64,000 bases of DNA from Nematopogon swammerdamellus. Taxonomy: Eukaryota; Arthropoda; Insecta; Lepidoptera; Adelidae. Position 1 is the stretch's first letter, and every line of letters begins with the position of its first letter. Under the pieces are notes generated by a model. That model was given only the letters and a program-made list of their open reading frames with translations, made no database searches and was not told the DNA's origin. Positions 10,394 through 21,569 of the stretch are shown here, in pieces. A program made the translations under genes and the position numbers. The DNA lies in assembly GCA_946902875.1 (NCBI GenBank), contig OX336349.1, forward strand, positions 18,809,891 through 18,873,890. The letters run 5' to 3'.

Positions 10394-12148
10394 TTATAAA
10401 TTTAATATTACGTATTAAATAACAGACACAATGAAATACTTAACAACGTTCAAGAGTAATTTAATTGAAAAATATAAAAAAAAATGCAGTAATATACCTA
10501 TTCCTATTAGACATACGCTTGTAAATACACAAGCATCAATTGGTTTTTTAGTATACATAAACTGTTGGCGAGCCCAAGTGAGAGGGTTTTCTTAATTGTG
10601 TTGGATCTCATTGAGCGTGCTCTATCCCTTAGGGACTCTGGGCCCTAGTTCGTTGCAATATTTGTTTTTATTAATTCATTTTTATCATTTTTTTTATTTT
10701 TATTTAATTTTTTTATTTTCGAGTTTGGAAAAACAAACAGGCATTTACGACTAGAACAATATGGTGATAGAAAATAACGTTGACTATGTAAAGACCCAGC
10801 AACGTTTCTCACGTTTTAACATAATTAAATTAAATCAAATCGGAATCAAATTAAATTAAATCGAATCAAAATATATTACATTAAGCCAAATCAAATGAAA
10901 TTAAGTTAAATTAAATTAGATAACAATGCAAATCAGATCAAATTAAATTACACTAAATCAAATTAAATTAAAATCAAATTAAATTAAAATCAAATTAAAT
11001 AAAATTAAATAAAATAACAATGCAAATATACAAATAATAACAAATAATAACTTTACGTGTATCATTCCAGCGACACGCTACAGAATTGATTCCTTTATAA
11101 TAATTGTGACAGTCCGCTTATAGCTATGCAGGCTGAGGTAGTGCATGTCTAGTGAGCTGAAGTATTTATTAAAATTGATACACACCCTATGGATAGGTGC
11201 GCGTTTACCTGCATTTGTATGTGATAGTCCAACACTAAACACAAACACAAATTTTACACAGGTAACAACAAAACTACACAAACATAAAGAATAATAATAA
11301 GCGGCCGTCCTCGGGACAATGAGTCATGTCTCGAGGATGCAAGAATACTTTTATTTAATTTAGTTAGTTTACTTTTTTATTAATTTTCTGTAACTTTTAA
11401 TTTTTCATTTTGTTATTTTAAATCAATGATCTTTATGTTTTAAGAATAATCAAGAAGAAATTCTACCCCTCATTCATCCAAAAGTAGTAATAATAATTTT
11501 AGAATTTAAATAATTTTGGCTACTTTATGGTTAAGCAAAAGTATAAAGTATCATACTTTATTAAAGCGTATAGCTGGCAACCCTAGTTGGGAGAGTGTTG
11601 CGCCGGCGCACGCGACTCGTCTCGTCTCCATTACGTGTTCGTCCATACAACTTGAGTGGGCGATGTGAACGAACTTGTGTGCGATTTTCCTAACGATTCT
11701 ATCGATTAAGTGTTTTTTTTTAGGAAGAAAATCTAAACGATATCCCGGTCGAAATAATGGTATATACGTATAAGTAATCTGCAATGTGGAAATTTGATTG
11801 CCAAAAATTTTATTTATTTGTTGTTTTTCAATGATTTAAAACCTTCATTTTCACACAGAAATAGAGCAGCAAAATATTTAGCAATAAAAGGAAAAAAATA
11901 ATTTTTTTTTTATTGAAGTGAAAACTTCTTTAGCGGCGCTTGGCACTTTTTTACGTGGGTAAAAAATGTTAAACTCGCGTCAGATCTCGCAAAGCGTCAG
12001 ATTTATTTTTATTATTTAAAATGTAACCTTAACTCATTGCATTAAGGGTTAAGTTACGAGTGGCTCTGGATCAATTCTGTTCGTCTCTCAGTAACAGTAA
12101 AGCCGAAAGCGAATCAAGGGAATCCGATATTCGTTTGGTCGTTTATGT
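10394..12148. other. Unassigned; low-complexity attaaa tract
   Basis: At 10815-11025 there is a low-complexity stretch of attaaatcaaatt-type repeats. The rest shows no gene or recognised repeat. About 11580-11710 is GC-richer but not assignable. Confidence 0.45.
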
Positions 12149-12226
12149 GATTTCGTGGCTCAATGGCAAGAGTGTAGGCTTTGTCGTTTTTGACAATGGG
12201 TTCGAATCCCTCAATTTTTTTTTTTG
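12149..12226 (+). pseudogene. tRNA-like Pol III unit
   Basis: tggctcaatgg (A-box-like) at 12156 and gggttcgaatccc (B box) at 12198 are spaced as in a tRNA. The D stem gctc/gagt and a hairpin ttgtc/gacaa are possible, and a T-rich run that could end Pol III transcription follows. The anticodon loop is only six bases and the acceptor stem is weak, so this is a relic or a SINE head and not a functional tRNA. Confidence 0.3.
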
Positions 12227-12635
12227 TTTTTTCCTTTTTTTTCTTTTTTAAGCAATGTTACGGTGTTTAAATTTTTTTAGGGTGTTTAGTTTTTTTTATA
12301 ACCACCTAAGAATTATTTTCGGAAATACAAAAAGTTTTCACTTCTGCCGGCACACCCGGAGTGCAACTGGGGCTTTTTTATTTTGCTTTTAATTAGAAAA
12401 TGAGGTAATTTAATTGAATGAATTGAATGTTTATATAATTTAATTGACTATAAAATGATCAACATTGTGTGTGCACCTATTTATTGAATTTACTTTTTAG
12501 TTTTATTTTAGATAAACCTGAGTGCATCGGCACACTCGAAAACCCAGCGGTGCACTCGGGACATCTATCAAAAGTGGTTTTGTTTTTTGTGTCTACTCTT
12601 CACCTTTTTTTACGAAAATGAAATTGTTACTAACC

Positions 12636-12965
12636 TTTTTTTTTTTTTTTTATGGAAACTGACACGGTTGGCTACATCACCTACAACGTCCGTGATGTCA
12701 GCCCATAACACCGGGTGAACTTAGTGCCATGTCAGTGCTTCCCTTCGGTCGTGCCGGCTACACTGAACTGGACGGAAAACACAAACTATTTACATAGCCG
12801 TTTCGACCGACCTTTCATTCAGTGCGGTGGTACCAACCCGGGCGGGTTAAACCCTACCACCTAGTGATATAAGAAGGGAGTCATATCCCTTAGTCGCCTT
12901 TTACGACATACACGGGGAGAGATGCAGTGGGGCTATTCTTTTAAAGTACCGGCCCCACGCGGTAC
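12636..12965 (-). repeat. SINE core and tail-1 with head A
   Basis: Nearly identical in layout to 3962-4294. Read on the minus strand it is gtggggccggtacttta, head A, a direct switch to cttatatcactaggtggt, the core, tail-1 and poly(A). The shared junction with the other copy shows that this composite was copied as a unit. Confidence 0.85.
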
Positions 12966-13011
12966 AATTTACTAACAATCATTTGTTACCTAGCTAGACA
13001 ATAACAAAGTG

Positions 13012-13155
13012 TTTTTTATAGAAAGCGCGACATGTGGCGCCGAGTCATTCACACATAAGGTATCTAACGACGCCAATGGACATTCGGTCGTACGCGGGGG
13101 TCGCGAATGCCATGCCGGCCTGACAGGTGCATATTCACGCCTCTCTTGAAGGATA
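13012..13155 (-). pseudogene. LINE-1w 3'-terminal fragment
   Basis: The minus strand has the end of the coding region (including the RHGIR and PNVH-type segment), then gcgccacatgtcgcgct and a short A tail. It is 5'-truncated. It lies 46 bases from the head-A end of the preceding SINE. Confidence 0.75.
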
Positions 13156-13506
13156 TGAATATTTATACAAAATAAGTATGTTTGTTTTATCCGCATGTAA
13201 ATAACCTATACCTGCATCACTACAAATAATATACATAGTACTAAGTAAGTACAGGCAAGCTTTCCAAAGGTAACAAGAACCAGAAATTTTACAAACCTGT
13301 ATCCATTTCTAGACCTGCACAATATAAGTATGTCATAGATTAATAATGCGCAGTTAACTATAATTGTTGGTTTCTATATCTTAATGCCCACATATTATTT
13401 TCCGTCTATAAGATGAACGTCACTATTCGTCTATAGATCTGACGGAAGTGTGGAGAGAGCTTACCGGAATTTTTTTTTCTCTTTTTTTTTGGGACTTTAA
13501 CCGATT
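13156..13506. other. Unassigned
   Basis: AT-rich, no gene or repeat identified. Confidence 0.4.
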
Positions 13507-13608
13507 CCGATTTTTTTTTTACCTTACCTGGGTTTAGCATAGTGCTAACCCCATATTCCGATTTTTTTTTTACCTTACCTGGGTTTAGCATAGTGCTAAC
13601 CCCATATT
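13507..13608. repeat. Perfect 51-bp tandem duplication
   Basis: Two identical 51-bp units (13507-13557 and 13558-13608) each contain a 10-T run followed by accttacctgggtttagc and end ccccatatt. The identity, including the homopolymer length, indicates a very recent duplication or an assembly duplication. Confidence 0.9.
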
Positions 13609-14626
13609 ACCTATAAGATGCATGTTGATTCTCAGTCTATTGGTCACTCCTAAGAGCAAACGAGAATCTGAAATATCGAATCACTTCTCCAAATTGTTCA
13701 AAGTTTGGTTTGGTTAAACACTCATGAATATAAACAGAATAAGTCTATCACATTTGAGAGAGTTGTGCAGATCGCGATCGGAAATTATAAAGTATCTGAA
13801 TATCGGTATACATGAGAAGTTACAATCATAAAAAAATTTAGGAATAAAGTATAGTAATAATATTAATTGCGTTCAAGAAAACTGCGGACAGAAGTTAAAT
13901 TTTAGACACAAGGGAACTGTACATGGGCGTATATATGTATAGAGATTTATTTTAATTTAAAGATGCCGACACTTTCAGGAGGTTAATCTATATACAAAAA
14001 TTTAAGAGTTTCGAAAAAAATCCTGTCCACTTATTTTTTTTATATGTACCTACATTTATTTAGTGACTTAAATACTTTGAAGTTATTTAAACTAAAAACC
14101 ATTTATTACAATAAAATATACAACCTATAATAATATTAAAGAAAATTTAAAACCTTTATTACGTAACATAAAATAGATATATTAAAGACTAAGACTTATT
14201 AAATATGCTTTCAATTCCAAATTTAAACTTGTTCAAGGGAATATGCCCGGAGCGAAAATAATCAACTGCCCGAGAAATACCTCCGTCCGATATAGTCCTT
14301 TTCCACACTGTCACAGCGTCACTTGCGCCTCGGCCGGGGCACGCGCGTGATTCGAACTAATTTGTAGATCGCCTCTCCGTCGTATCGGCTCGACTCATTG
14401 AAATTACTTCCTATTGTGAACAAAGGATCGACTTACCCGCCCTGTGAGCCTCCTCACGTCTTCGTGGGCCGCTCGCGTGCACTTGTTGCTCGGAGCATTT
14501 TATGTAACCGCGCGAGATTCCAGAAGATGCACCAGTTTTACGGGGGTTTTGTTGCAAAGCAACTCTTGCTTTGTACCTAATTGTTTCACTCACTGTACTT
14601 GAAAATAATAGACCCACTTCATTTTT
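13609..14626. other. Unassigned
   Basis: AT-rich to about 14260, then a GC-richer stretch (14290-14580) with short frames on both strands. None resembles a known protein. Confidence 0.4.
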
Positions 14627-15245
14627 ATGGTTCCGTACCTTAAAAAGGAAAGACGGAACCATTTTAAGATAACTCCGGTGTCCGTCCGTCTGTCACAGGG
14701 ATTTTTTAACATTGAAAATGTTTACGTTTTCGTGATCGAGTATAGTGCCCTGATTTATGAAATTGTGACATTTGCCTGCAGTTTCGCAGATATGAGAGGT
14801 ACGCGGATGGGCCATATGTCAAAATGTGTCTGCCGGAGGGCTACAAAGTGCAATTTGAATTTCCAAAATCGGTCCGTAACTTTTTGAGATTTTCCAAAAT
14901 TTGTCAAAAATTCTGAATTTTTTCGCTGACTTGGATCGATAATTTTCTAATAACATTTTTTGAGCTCGCTATTCAAGAAACGGGAAAAACTGAATCTCGG
15001 GATTGAATTTAGCTACAGTTTGAGCTATCTTAGGAGGCGGGCGGACAAAAACTGTAGACGGTAGCGGGTCCCTTACGCGCGAGGTTAGTCTGCGCGCCGC
15101 CGCCGTTCACTTTATCGTCCGTACGATAAAGAATGAATTCCTATTAACAAATTTGTCAAATTTTATCGTGTGCTTTATTTCTAAATTAAATTTTCAATGC
15201 CTTTGATAGTTGCGCGTAGTGTGAGACCTGTAGATTTTTTTTTAT
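14627..15245 (+). repeat. Dispersed repeat D, long copy
   Basis: It opens ggttccgtaccttaaaaa, has a short gtccgtccgtctgtc tract, then ttttttaacattgaaaatg and a body shared over ~500 bp with 32630-33134. Both copies stop at the same point, gtgtgagacctgtagat plus a T-tract. A short inverted pair is visible at 15112-15130 (tatcgtccgtacgata). No ORF of note. Confidence 0.7.
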
Positions 15246-15542
15246 ATTAAGCAGGCACGGATGTCTGTGCCAAAAAAACTTCAAAGGAAGATCAGACACA
15301 GCCAATAACACCATAATGTCCCCGTGCATATTGTAATGTAAGGGATAAGGTTAAGGTACCGCCGTGCTAAATGGCCACAGGTTAGCCACCTTTCTCCAGC
15401 ACAGTCCTTCTACAGTCATCGTGTTTAGGTTTCCGTACCCCGTACTTAGGCAAACTGCTATGCAAACAGGTATGCAAACTGCACTATGGGAGTTTTCAAC
15501 GAAACGTAACAAAAACGACATGCGCCGCCTCAACATTAGGTT
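15246..15542. other. Unassigned, contains ttccgtacccc fragment
   Basis: A short ggtttccgtaccccgta at about 15427 resembles the edge motif of GACA-type repeats. Otherwise unassigned. Confidence 0.35.
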
Positions 15543-15599
15543 AGGGTTAAATTATAGAAGATGAGTCGCGTAGCGACGCATCTTCTGTAATTTAACCCT
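15543..15599. repeat. 27-bp-arm hairpin with 3-nt loop
   Basis: agggttaaattatagaag ... gagtcgc (15543-15569) pairs with 15573-15599 at 25 of 27 positions around the loop gta. It may be the tip of a small foldback element whose outer limits are not clear. Confidence 0.8.
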
Positions 15600-15697
15600 G
15601 GTTATTTTTGTATGGAATAGACACTTCCGTTATTTTGGAGGATATAACAACTAATAATGAAACAATAAAATTGTTTTTTCAACGTTTTTTTTTGTGG

Positions 15698-15935
15698 TGC
15701 GGAAACCTCTGTGCGCGAGTCGGACTCGCACTTGGCGGGTTTTTTATAATATCATATTATGTACTATTTATTAACCGACTTAAAAAAATCTGTCAAATGC
15801 GAGTTTTACTCGCGCACGGAGGTTTCCGTATCTATCCGCTATTATCCGCCTATCTTTTGTCTTTCAACAATGCAATGTATAAAAGCCTGTGGCGCCATCT
15901 ATTATTCAGTAGCGTGACTGATCGATGTGAACCGT
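15698..15935. repeat. GACA-element fragments in opposite orientation
   Basis: 15698-15741 is a minus-strand end (gcgcgagtcggactcgcac). 15777-15935 is a plus-strand relative beginning aaaaaatctgtcaaatg. The second segment matches 27666-27960 including gtataaaagcctgtggcgcc. Confidence 0.65.
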
Positions 15936-16616
15936 CGCCGGGTCGGTTTAACGCCCAATTCTACGCAGAACTTGTTATGTAATATAACTAAAAAGAGTGA
16001 AATAAAAATCTTTTTAAAAAACATTGCACCGTCTTCAAAAAACAACTAGAACTGAAAAGTGTTAAATAATATTTTGATTCATATTCGGACCCTTGAGTTG
16101 ATGGCGGTACAAAAGCATACCTGAAAATTGATAGATGGACCCCTTTTGTACGGAAACAGTATCAGCACAAACCAAACACGACTGACACCTCTCAGTGTCG
16201 AATCTATCCGATACAGGCGGAATTAAAGTCAAAGAAAACGGGGAATTGTCGATCGGCCTGACAATGTCTCGGGTCGGCCGCGCCGTGCCACATGTCCGTC
16301 CGTCCGGCGCGCCGCTCCACAACCTCCGCGCAACTAGTGATGGGCGCGCTTGAGATTTGCGAATCAACGATTGATCGATCGATCGATCGATGGTTGAGGG
16401 AGCCGAAGGCTGGCCTTGGCGTGTTGCTCGTGAACAGCTGCTGTTTGTGGATACTGGTCTGTTTGGCCTAATTTGGCCTAATTGACAATATGTTATGACA
16501 ATATAATATGAATAGATTACGCTTATGAAAAAGAACTTCTGAATTTGTGACAAAAATCATTAATCGTGTTTATCGTACAAGGAACTGCATGTACCTATAC
16601 ATCCTTACCTACTTAC
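15936..16616. other. Unassigned, (gatc)n palindrome inside
   Basis: The short self-complementary run gattgatcgatcgatcgatc lies at about 16370. A 163-codon minus-strand frame spans 16062-16553, but it has no recognisable domain and low-complexity composition. I do not call it a gene. Confidence 0.4.
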
Positions 16617-16929
16617 CCACCACACGCCGTATCCCGACAATCAGGGTAAGCAGAGTAATCGATGTTGTGCTGCGAGTACTCTGGTAAATTACAGCACAAC
16701 ACCGACCGCCCAGTTGAGCAAAGTATTCAGATAAGATAACTATCAGGCAGCAAGTAAGGCACGAAGGCCAACCTGCTGCATGACTATGTGGAAAGACCGC
16801 GCCAAGGTGAGAGGTGGCTAGCCTGTCACCCTTATGCACGGCATCTTGTCCTTATCCCTTAGTCGCCTTTTACGACATGCACGGGGAGAGATGCAGTGGG
16901 ACTATTTTTATTAAGTACCGACCCCACAC
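16617..16929 (+). repeat. HP element, near full length
   Basis: It starts ccaccacacgccgtatcc and contains the hairpin arms tcgatgttgtgctg and cagcacaacaccga. It ends attaagtaccgaccccacac. Same layout as the copies at 7062 and 51408. Confidence 0.8.
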
Positions 16930-17019
16930 CTACTTAGAAAGAGATAATAATGATGACTTGTACTGTGTAGGAAGTGGCAAACATACTTTTGTAAATGTAG
17001 ACTAAGTTCTGTGAAAATT

Positions 17020-17312
17020 ACCTACATAACCGATTCGTTCGTGATTCGTGATAGGTCAATTGTATAGGGTGCATCCTTTGACCAGTGCGTGCGCGTAGTG
17101 CGAATGTAGAATGGGGATTGCGAATCGCATCAAACAGCTCCTCTGAACACTCCCCGTGAAATAAGCGATAGAAGACACTTAGGGTGCCACCGTCTCTACG
17201 GAGTTGCAGCGGTTCTAAGTCGCGGGACTCGACCGGTCCATCCACCTGTGGTGGATTAAGGGTCCATCCACCTGGATTGAGACTAGCAGCGCAAGCTAGT
17301 ATTAGCTGAGCC
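17020..17312 (-). pseudogene. LINE-1w C-terminal fragment
   Basis: A minus-strand frame reads SRDLEPLQLRRDGGTLSV, then FYRLFHGECSEELFDAI and RTGQRMHPIQLTYHESRTN. This corresponds to residues ~868-935 of the intact LINE protein. It is truncated at both ends and lies in an AT-rich context. Confidence 0.8.
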
Positions 17313-19424
17313 GTCCCACATAACTCAATATTACAAATGAATCAACTGAAAAAAATATGGACCCACCGTCATAGCATGTGCTATAGGTGCACAAGGCGAC
17401 CTATAGCACAGATTACTTAATAGTTACTTCGTAACAGATAAATCACTCCATAGAAAATGTTCCTACCTTCGGGCTTTAAAAGCCTACTGCTTCACGTCGC
17501 CAATCGCTGCGTGCGAAAATGTACCTTAACGATCGAGTGTAAAGTGGTTATTGCTTTGCAGCTGCGCGTGCAATACGTGGGCGAGCGTCTATGTATACTT
17601 CGCGCGGCTGACGAATTTCCACTGAAATAGACCGCCCCGGCGGCCCGTCGGGCGGTAGGTAGTTAGCGCGCGCAAGTACATAGAGTGCGTGAGGCCTGCC
17701 TATAGGTTGCATACTCTGAATAGGTTGCGTATCAAAATTTTAAAGAGTGATTCTGAAGGTGAATAATTAATAAATTGAATAATAAAAAATAATTGAAAAA
17801 TATTTTTTTTACACATTTTGGTCTCAAAAACGTATGTGGATCGTGAATTAGATTTTTTTTTAGACTAAAAAAATATTAAAAATGCCAAAAAGTTGTTCAT
17901 TGGGTCCAGAATCACTCCTTATATTTTTGTAGGCACTTCTGAATGAGCTGTATATTAATATAGTGTGAGCAAACAGATCACACCACTTTATTGAAAACAA
18001 TAATCCAAGATAGAGAAGTGATAATCCAAAGTAGCATTAACAAGAAAACAAACCTCAGATTGAATCAGAAGAGCTCCCAGCTAAGAGAAGGATGAACTCT
18101 CCAACTTGTCGGATAAAAACCTCGCCCTATTTTAAGAACATTGAATATTTAAGGATCCTAATTGAAATGAGACCGACACGTCCTGGCCGACCGCCAGAAG
18201 ATAATTACCTCCTAGAGTAACTTCAGGGAGAGCCTTAACCGACTTCGCTAAACCGGTTAGGGGCGGTGTGGCGTTTTTCAATCTCGCTACCAAACAAAAT
18301 GGCGGATGTGTTTTTTTATGTTTATTTACTCCGGCAGTTAGGGAAATGACGCAGTTAGTGTGCAGTCGCCACTTAAAGTGGAAGAGTGGAAGTTTACGTT
18401 GAGGGAAATTTTATCAGTTGTAAGAGTGTTGACATAGATGGATGAGTTTAGCAGTTTTTATGAATTGTGTTTTTTTTTCTGTTTATAAACAATTTGTCAT
18501 TCACAATATGCAACAGCAGGACGATGTGTAAAGGGAAATTTATATTTTTATGTGTAAACATCTATACCGGGACCTCGAGCATTTTTCGGGGTTGCCGTGA
18601 ATTTATATTTAGTAACAGTAACACTCGTGAACAAATAGTGAGTTCCCGCACTCGTACTTTCTAAATAGTTTGAGGAATATTTTTATGTAATAAATAAGGT
18701 GTGAATTTAAATAGGTACCTAGTCAAACTATTTTCCTTTCTAACTCGATGACAAAAGTTCGATGAAATTGCATCGATCACTGAATGATCGATAGGTACCC
18801 CATCCCTAGACGCACACGGCCTGATGATCATTGCCTGCGCATGCTCTATAAATAATATGTTGTAAAACGATTTTCGATAGATTAATCTGAATCGTGCTCA
18901 CGGTCGTGCGCCCGGGCAGGGGGGGAGGGGGAGCTATTGTAGATCTCTACAGATCTATACTGCGGGGGTAGAGCCGTCCAACTATTGTATTTCCTTTACG
19001 TAAGCCTTCGTCGACTGCTTATGCAATGATAGCTGTTATTTATTCCTAACATTTGATCATTCACCTTGCAGTAGAACATTACATTATAGGTACGATAATA
19101 TTGAGTTGTGAATAGTTTGTAGGCAATTAAGTTAATCGCAATTTTTTTTTTGTCACACAAAGTTTAAGTTCATAAAAAAACTATTTTTTTCGTGTTTGCC
19201 TTTTCTTTGGGTGTACCTACCCGAAAAATAGATTCCAGTTAGATTTATAAGTCCTAATAATAGTGTATATTTTGTGTGAATATTATGTGTATATTTTTGT
19301 TGAAAACAAAAATAAAACAAAATACCATGAACTGAAAATTATTTAATATGCTTCTCAATAAAAGTGGTCATAATATATTCCATGCAATAGTAATATAAGT
19401 CTTAAAATAAAATAAAAACTTGTA
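17313..19424. other. Unassigned intergenic sequence
   Basis: No gene is identified. Around 17470-17700 there is a CpG-richer patch (accgccccggcggcccg). Around 18900 there is a run of G. The remainder is AT-rich with homopolymer runs. Confidence 0.45.
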
Positions 19425-19470
19425 TGTATGTATATATTCTTTATTGAACACCAATTTATATAAATTAGGC
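19425..19470 (+). repeat. Dispersed repeat R, left half
   Basis: Matches 545-590 (ttctttattgaacacc, then aattaggcataat). The right half resumes at 19985 after an insertion. Confidence 0.75.
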
Positions 19471-19984
19471 ATAATTGGAGGATATTGTGTAGCGGAGGCA
19501 GGTCATATCACATTGTGTACTATTTTTAACCGACTTCAAAAAAGGAGGAGGTTCTATGTTCGGCTGTATATATTTTTTTTTATGTATGTTCAGCAATATC
19601 TTCCCCAATTGTGAACCGATTTCGATTATTCTTTTTGTGTTCGGTTCAGTCTAGCTCCAAGGTGGTCCCATTTTTTTTTGGTCAAGATCGGATTGGAAAG
19701 CGAGGCGGAATCGCGAGGCCGAAGGCCGAGCGATTCCGCCGAGTACATTAATAGCAAATAAAAATTACTAAAAAAACTGTGAAATAAAAAACTATTTAAA
19801 AAAATATAAAAACCGCCTTCAAAAATGTATGAAATAAAAAAATAATGTTTTGTATAAAAAAAAAAAAATTTTTATTTCATACATTTTTGAAGGCGGTTTT
19901 TATATTTTTTTAAATAGTTTTTTTATGTTAACTTTTTCCTGTCTCTGTATTTATCCCTGTTCAATAAAATAAAATAAAATAAAA
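19471..19984. mobile_element. ~510-bp insertion with TIR-like ends and an A-rich tail
   Basis: It interrupts repeat R. Inside are aaccgacttcaaaaaa at 19529 and its near-complement tttttgaaggcggtt at 19885, which suggests a TIR-bearing element. Also present are a hairpin of ggcggaatcg (19704) with its complement (19731) around gaggccgaaggccgag, and a 55-bp perfect inverted repeat. The right edge is an (aaaat)n run after ttcaataaaat, as in a retroposed 3' end. Confidence 0.6.
19786..19923. repeat. 55-bp perfect inverted repeat
   Basis: 19786-19840 and 19869-19923 are exact complements over 55 bases around a 28-base A/T loop. Both arms contain aaccgccttcaaaaatg. Confidence 0.9.
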
Positions 19985-20076
19985 TTATAGGCGAGCTTAA
20001 TGATGTGAGACATTCCATTCTAACTAACCTTTGAGATGTGGAAGAAGTATATGCAGGCGAACAAGAATAGTTTGAA
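19985..20076 (+). repeat. Dispersed repeat R, right half
   Basis: ataggcgagcttaatg through aagtatatgcaggcg continues the copy begun at 19425. It matches the intact copy at 585-680. Confidence 0.75.
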
Positions 20077-20370
20077 ACTTATAAATAGTGCAAAGATAAT
20101 TTTACCTTTCACCCCAGTTCTAGTGAGTCGTGCCTCTACATTGATCCCTGATGTACGCGTGCGTGGAACTCTATATATGCACATAGATTTATATATAGGT
20201 TGCCTGTTCAATATATATACATATATTGCGTGAGACCAGGCTGTACATTCTCCTGGGAATACGAGCTTGTGGGAACTGGAGGTAAACTGATCGTTGATCT
20301 ATTTGTCTAACTCTGCCATACGTTAGTTGATCGCATGTATGGGTTCTCTGCTCATTTTTTTTTTACTAGC
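20077..20370. other. Unassigned
   Basis: No gene or repeat recognised; tata-rich around 20170-20225. Confidence 0.35.
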
Positions 20371-20535
20371 TTTTACCCGCGGCTTCACTCGCATAACCTA
20401 TGTCCATCCTGAAGGTTCATTTTAAACATGGGGCAAATAATTTTTATAATTGTTTATTGTATAATGTATCATTTCATCTATAGGTAGGTAACCTGCGCTT
20501 GGACATGTCGAAAACTCCGCCAGTTCCAACTAGTC
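20371..20535 (+). repeat. 'cccgcggcttc' repeat joined to repeat E piece
   Basis: tacccgcggcttcactcgc and the following catcctgaaggt match 43806. From about 20450 it carries gtaggtaacctgcgcttgg and gaaaactccgccagttc, matching repeat E at 26275 and 29805. Confidence 0.55.
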
Positions 20536-20657
20536 AGCGTTGACGGTAGGAAGTTAGAGAATACGGCCACTGGCATTGTTGGCTCGAGTATTTCGTTCAG
20601 TTTAGAATAACCGGGACGAATTTATTATTCTTTATACTTTATTCTGTATACCCCTGC

Positions 20658-20941
20658 TGTGTGGGGTTGGTACTTAATAAGAATAGTCCCACTGCATATC
20701 TCCCCGTGCATGTCGTAAAAGTCGACTAAGGGATAAGGACAAGATGCCGTCCTTATCCCTTAGTCGCCCTTATTATCCCTTAGAAGACTAAGGTGTAAGG
20801 GCGACAGGCCTGATAGTTATCTTGTCCGTATATTTTGCTAAACATGGTGGTTGGTGTTGCACTGTGATTTGCCAGAGTACTTGCAGCACAACACCGATTA
20901 CTCTGCTTACCCCGATTATCGGGATACGGCGTTTGGTGTGT
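20658..20941 (-). repeat. HP element, internally deleted
   Basis: It starts at gtgtggggttggtactta and ends ggatacggcgtttggtg. Read on the plus strand this is the complement of the copies at 7062 and 51408. The middle has a small duplicated rearrangement around ccttatcccttagtcgcc, and hairpin sequence is retained near 20853-20900. Confidence 0.75.
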
Positions 20942-21569
20942 GTGTATTCTTTATTCATCATTCGTATGGTAGTACACTACGCTTGAAATTGTCCTGTGAC
21001 GAAAAGGAAGTAATGGCATAATTTTTAGTTTGTTCCGATAGTGGCTATAGTCTAGGGTGTGGAAAGTGATGTGACCAATCAAAGTTAAAGTGTAGCTATG
21101 TATGTTGTAAGTTAAAAAATATACGCAAACCACCGTTGCAGAGCTCCCACACACATCCTCGCTGCTAATCACACGATTGTCTCATAAACCGCTGCAGGAA
21201 TGTAGCCAGCGCGCCTAGCTGCGTGCGCCAGGCCGGACCAACACACTACGCGAGACCCGCCTCCATCTGGAGGACAATTCACTAGAGGGATAATCGAAAA
21301 ACGATTAAAATAAATTAATTGTTCTTTCGTATGGACATTTGAAGTTTTTTAATCCGTACCATGGTAAGTAATCAAATAAGTTTTTTTTATAGAATTTTTT
21401 CGAAAAAAAATCTATAGTGTCTATTTTCCGATATATAAATTTAAAATTTAGGCTTACGTCTAATGTAAAAGTCTTTCTTGGTGGTGCCAACGTCGCCATT
21501 GCTCTGCACACGGCATGGACGTTGTAAGATCGCTTTAGATCCTACCGCTTTAGATCCTATCGCTTTTTA
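20942..21569. other. Unassigned
   Basis: No supported gene. A tandem-like ctttagatcctaccg / ctttagatcctatcg doublet lies just before the SINE at 21570. Confidence 0.4.

Noticed and set aside
15608..15982. 124-codon plus-strand frame
   Set aside because: It overlaps two GACA-type repeat fragments whose other copies do not keep the frame.
16062..16553. 163-codon minus-strand frame
   Set aside because: No recognisable domain, low-complexity composition (Ser/Thr/Arg runs from GC-rich patches), no supporting neighbours.
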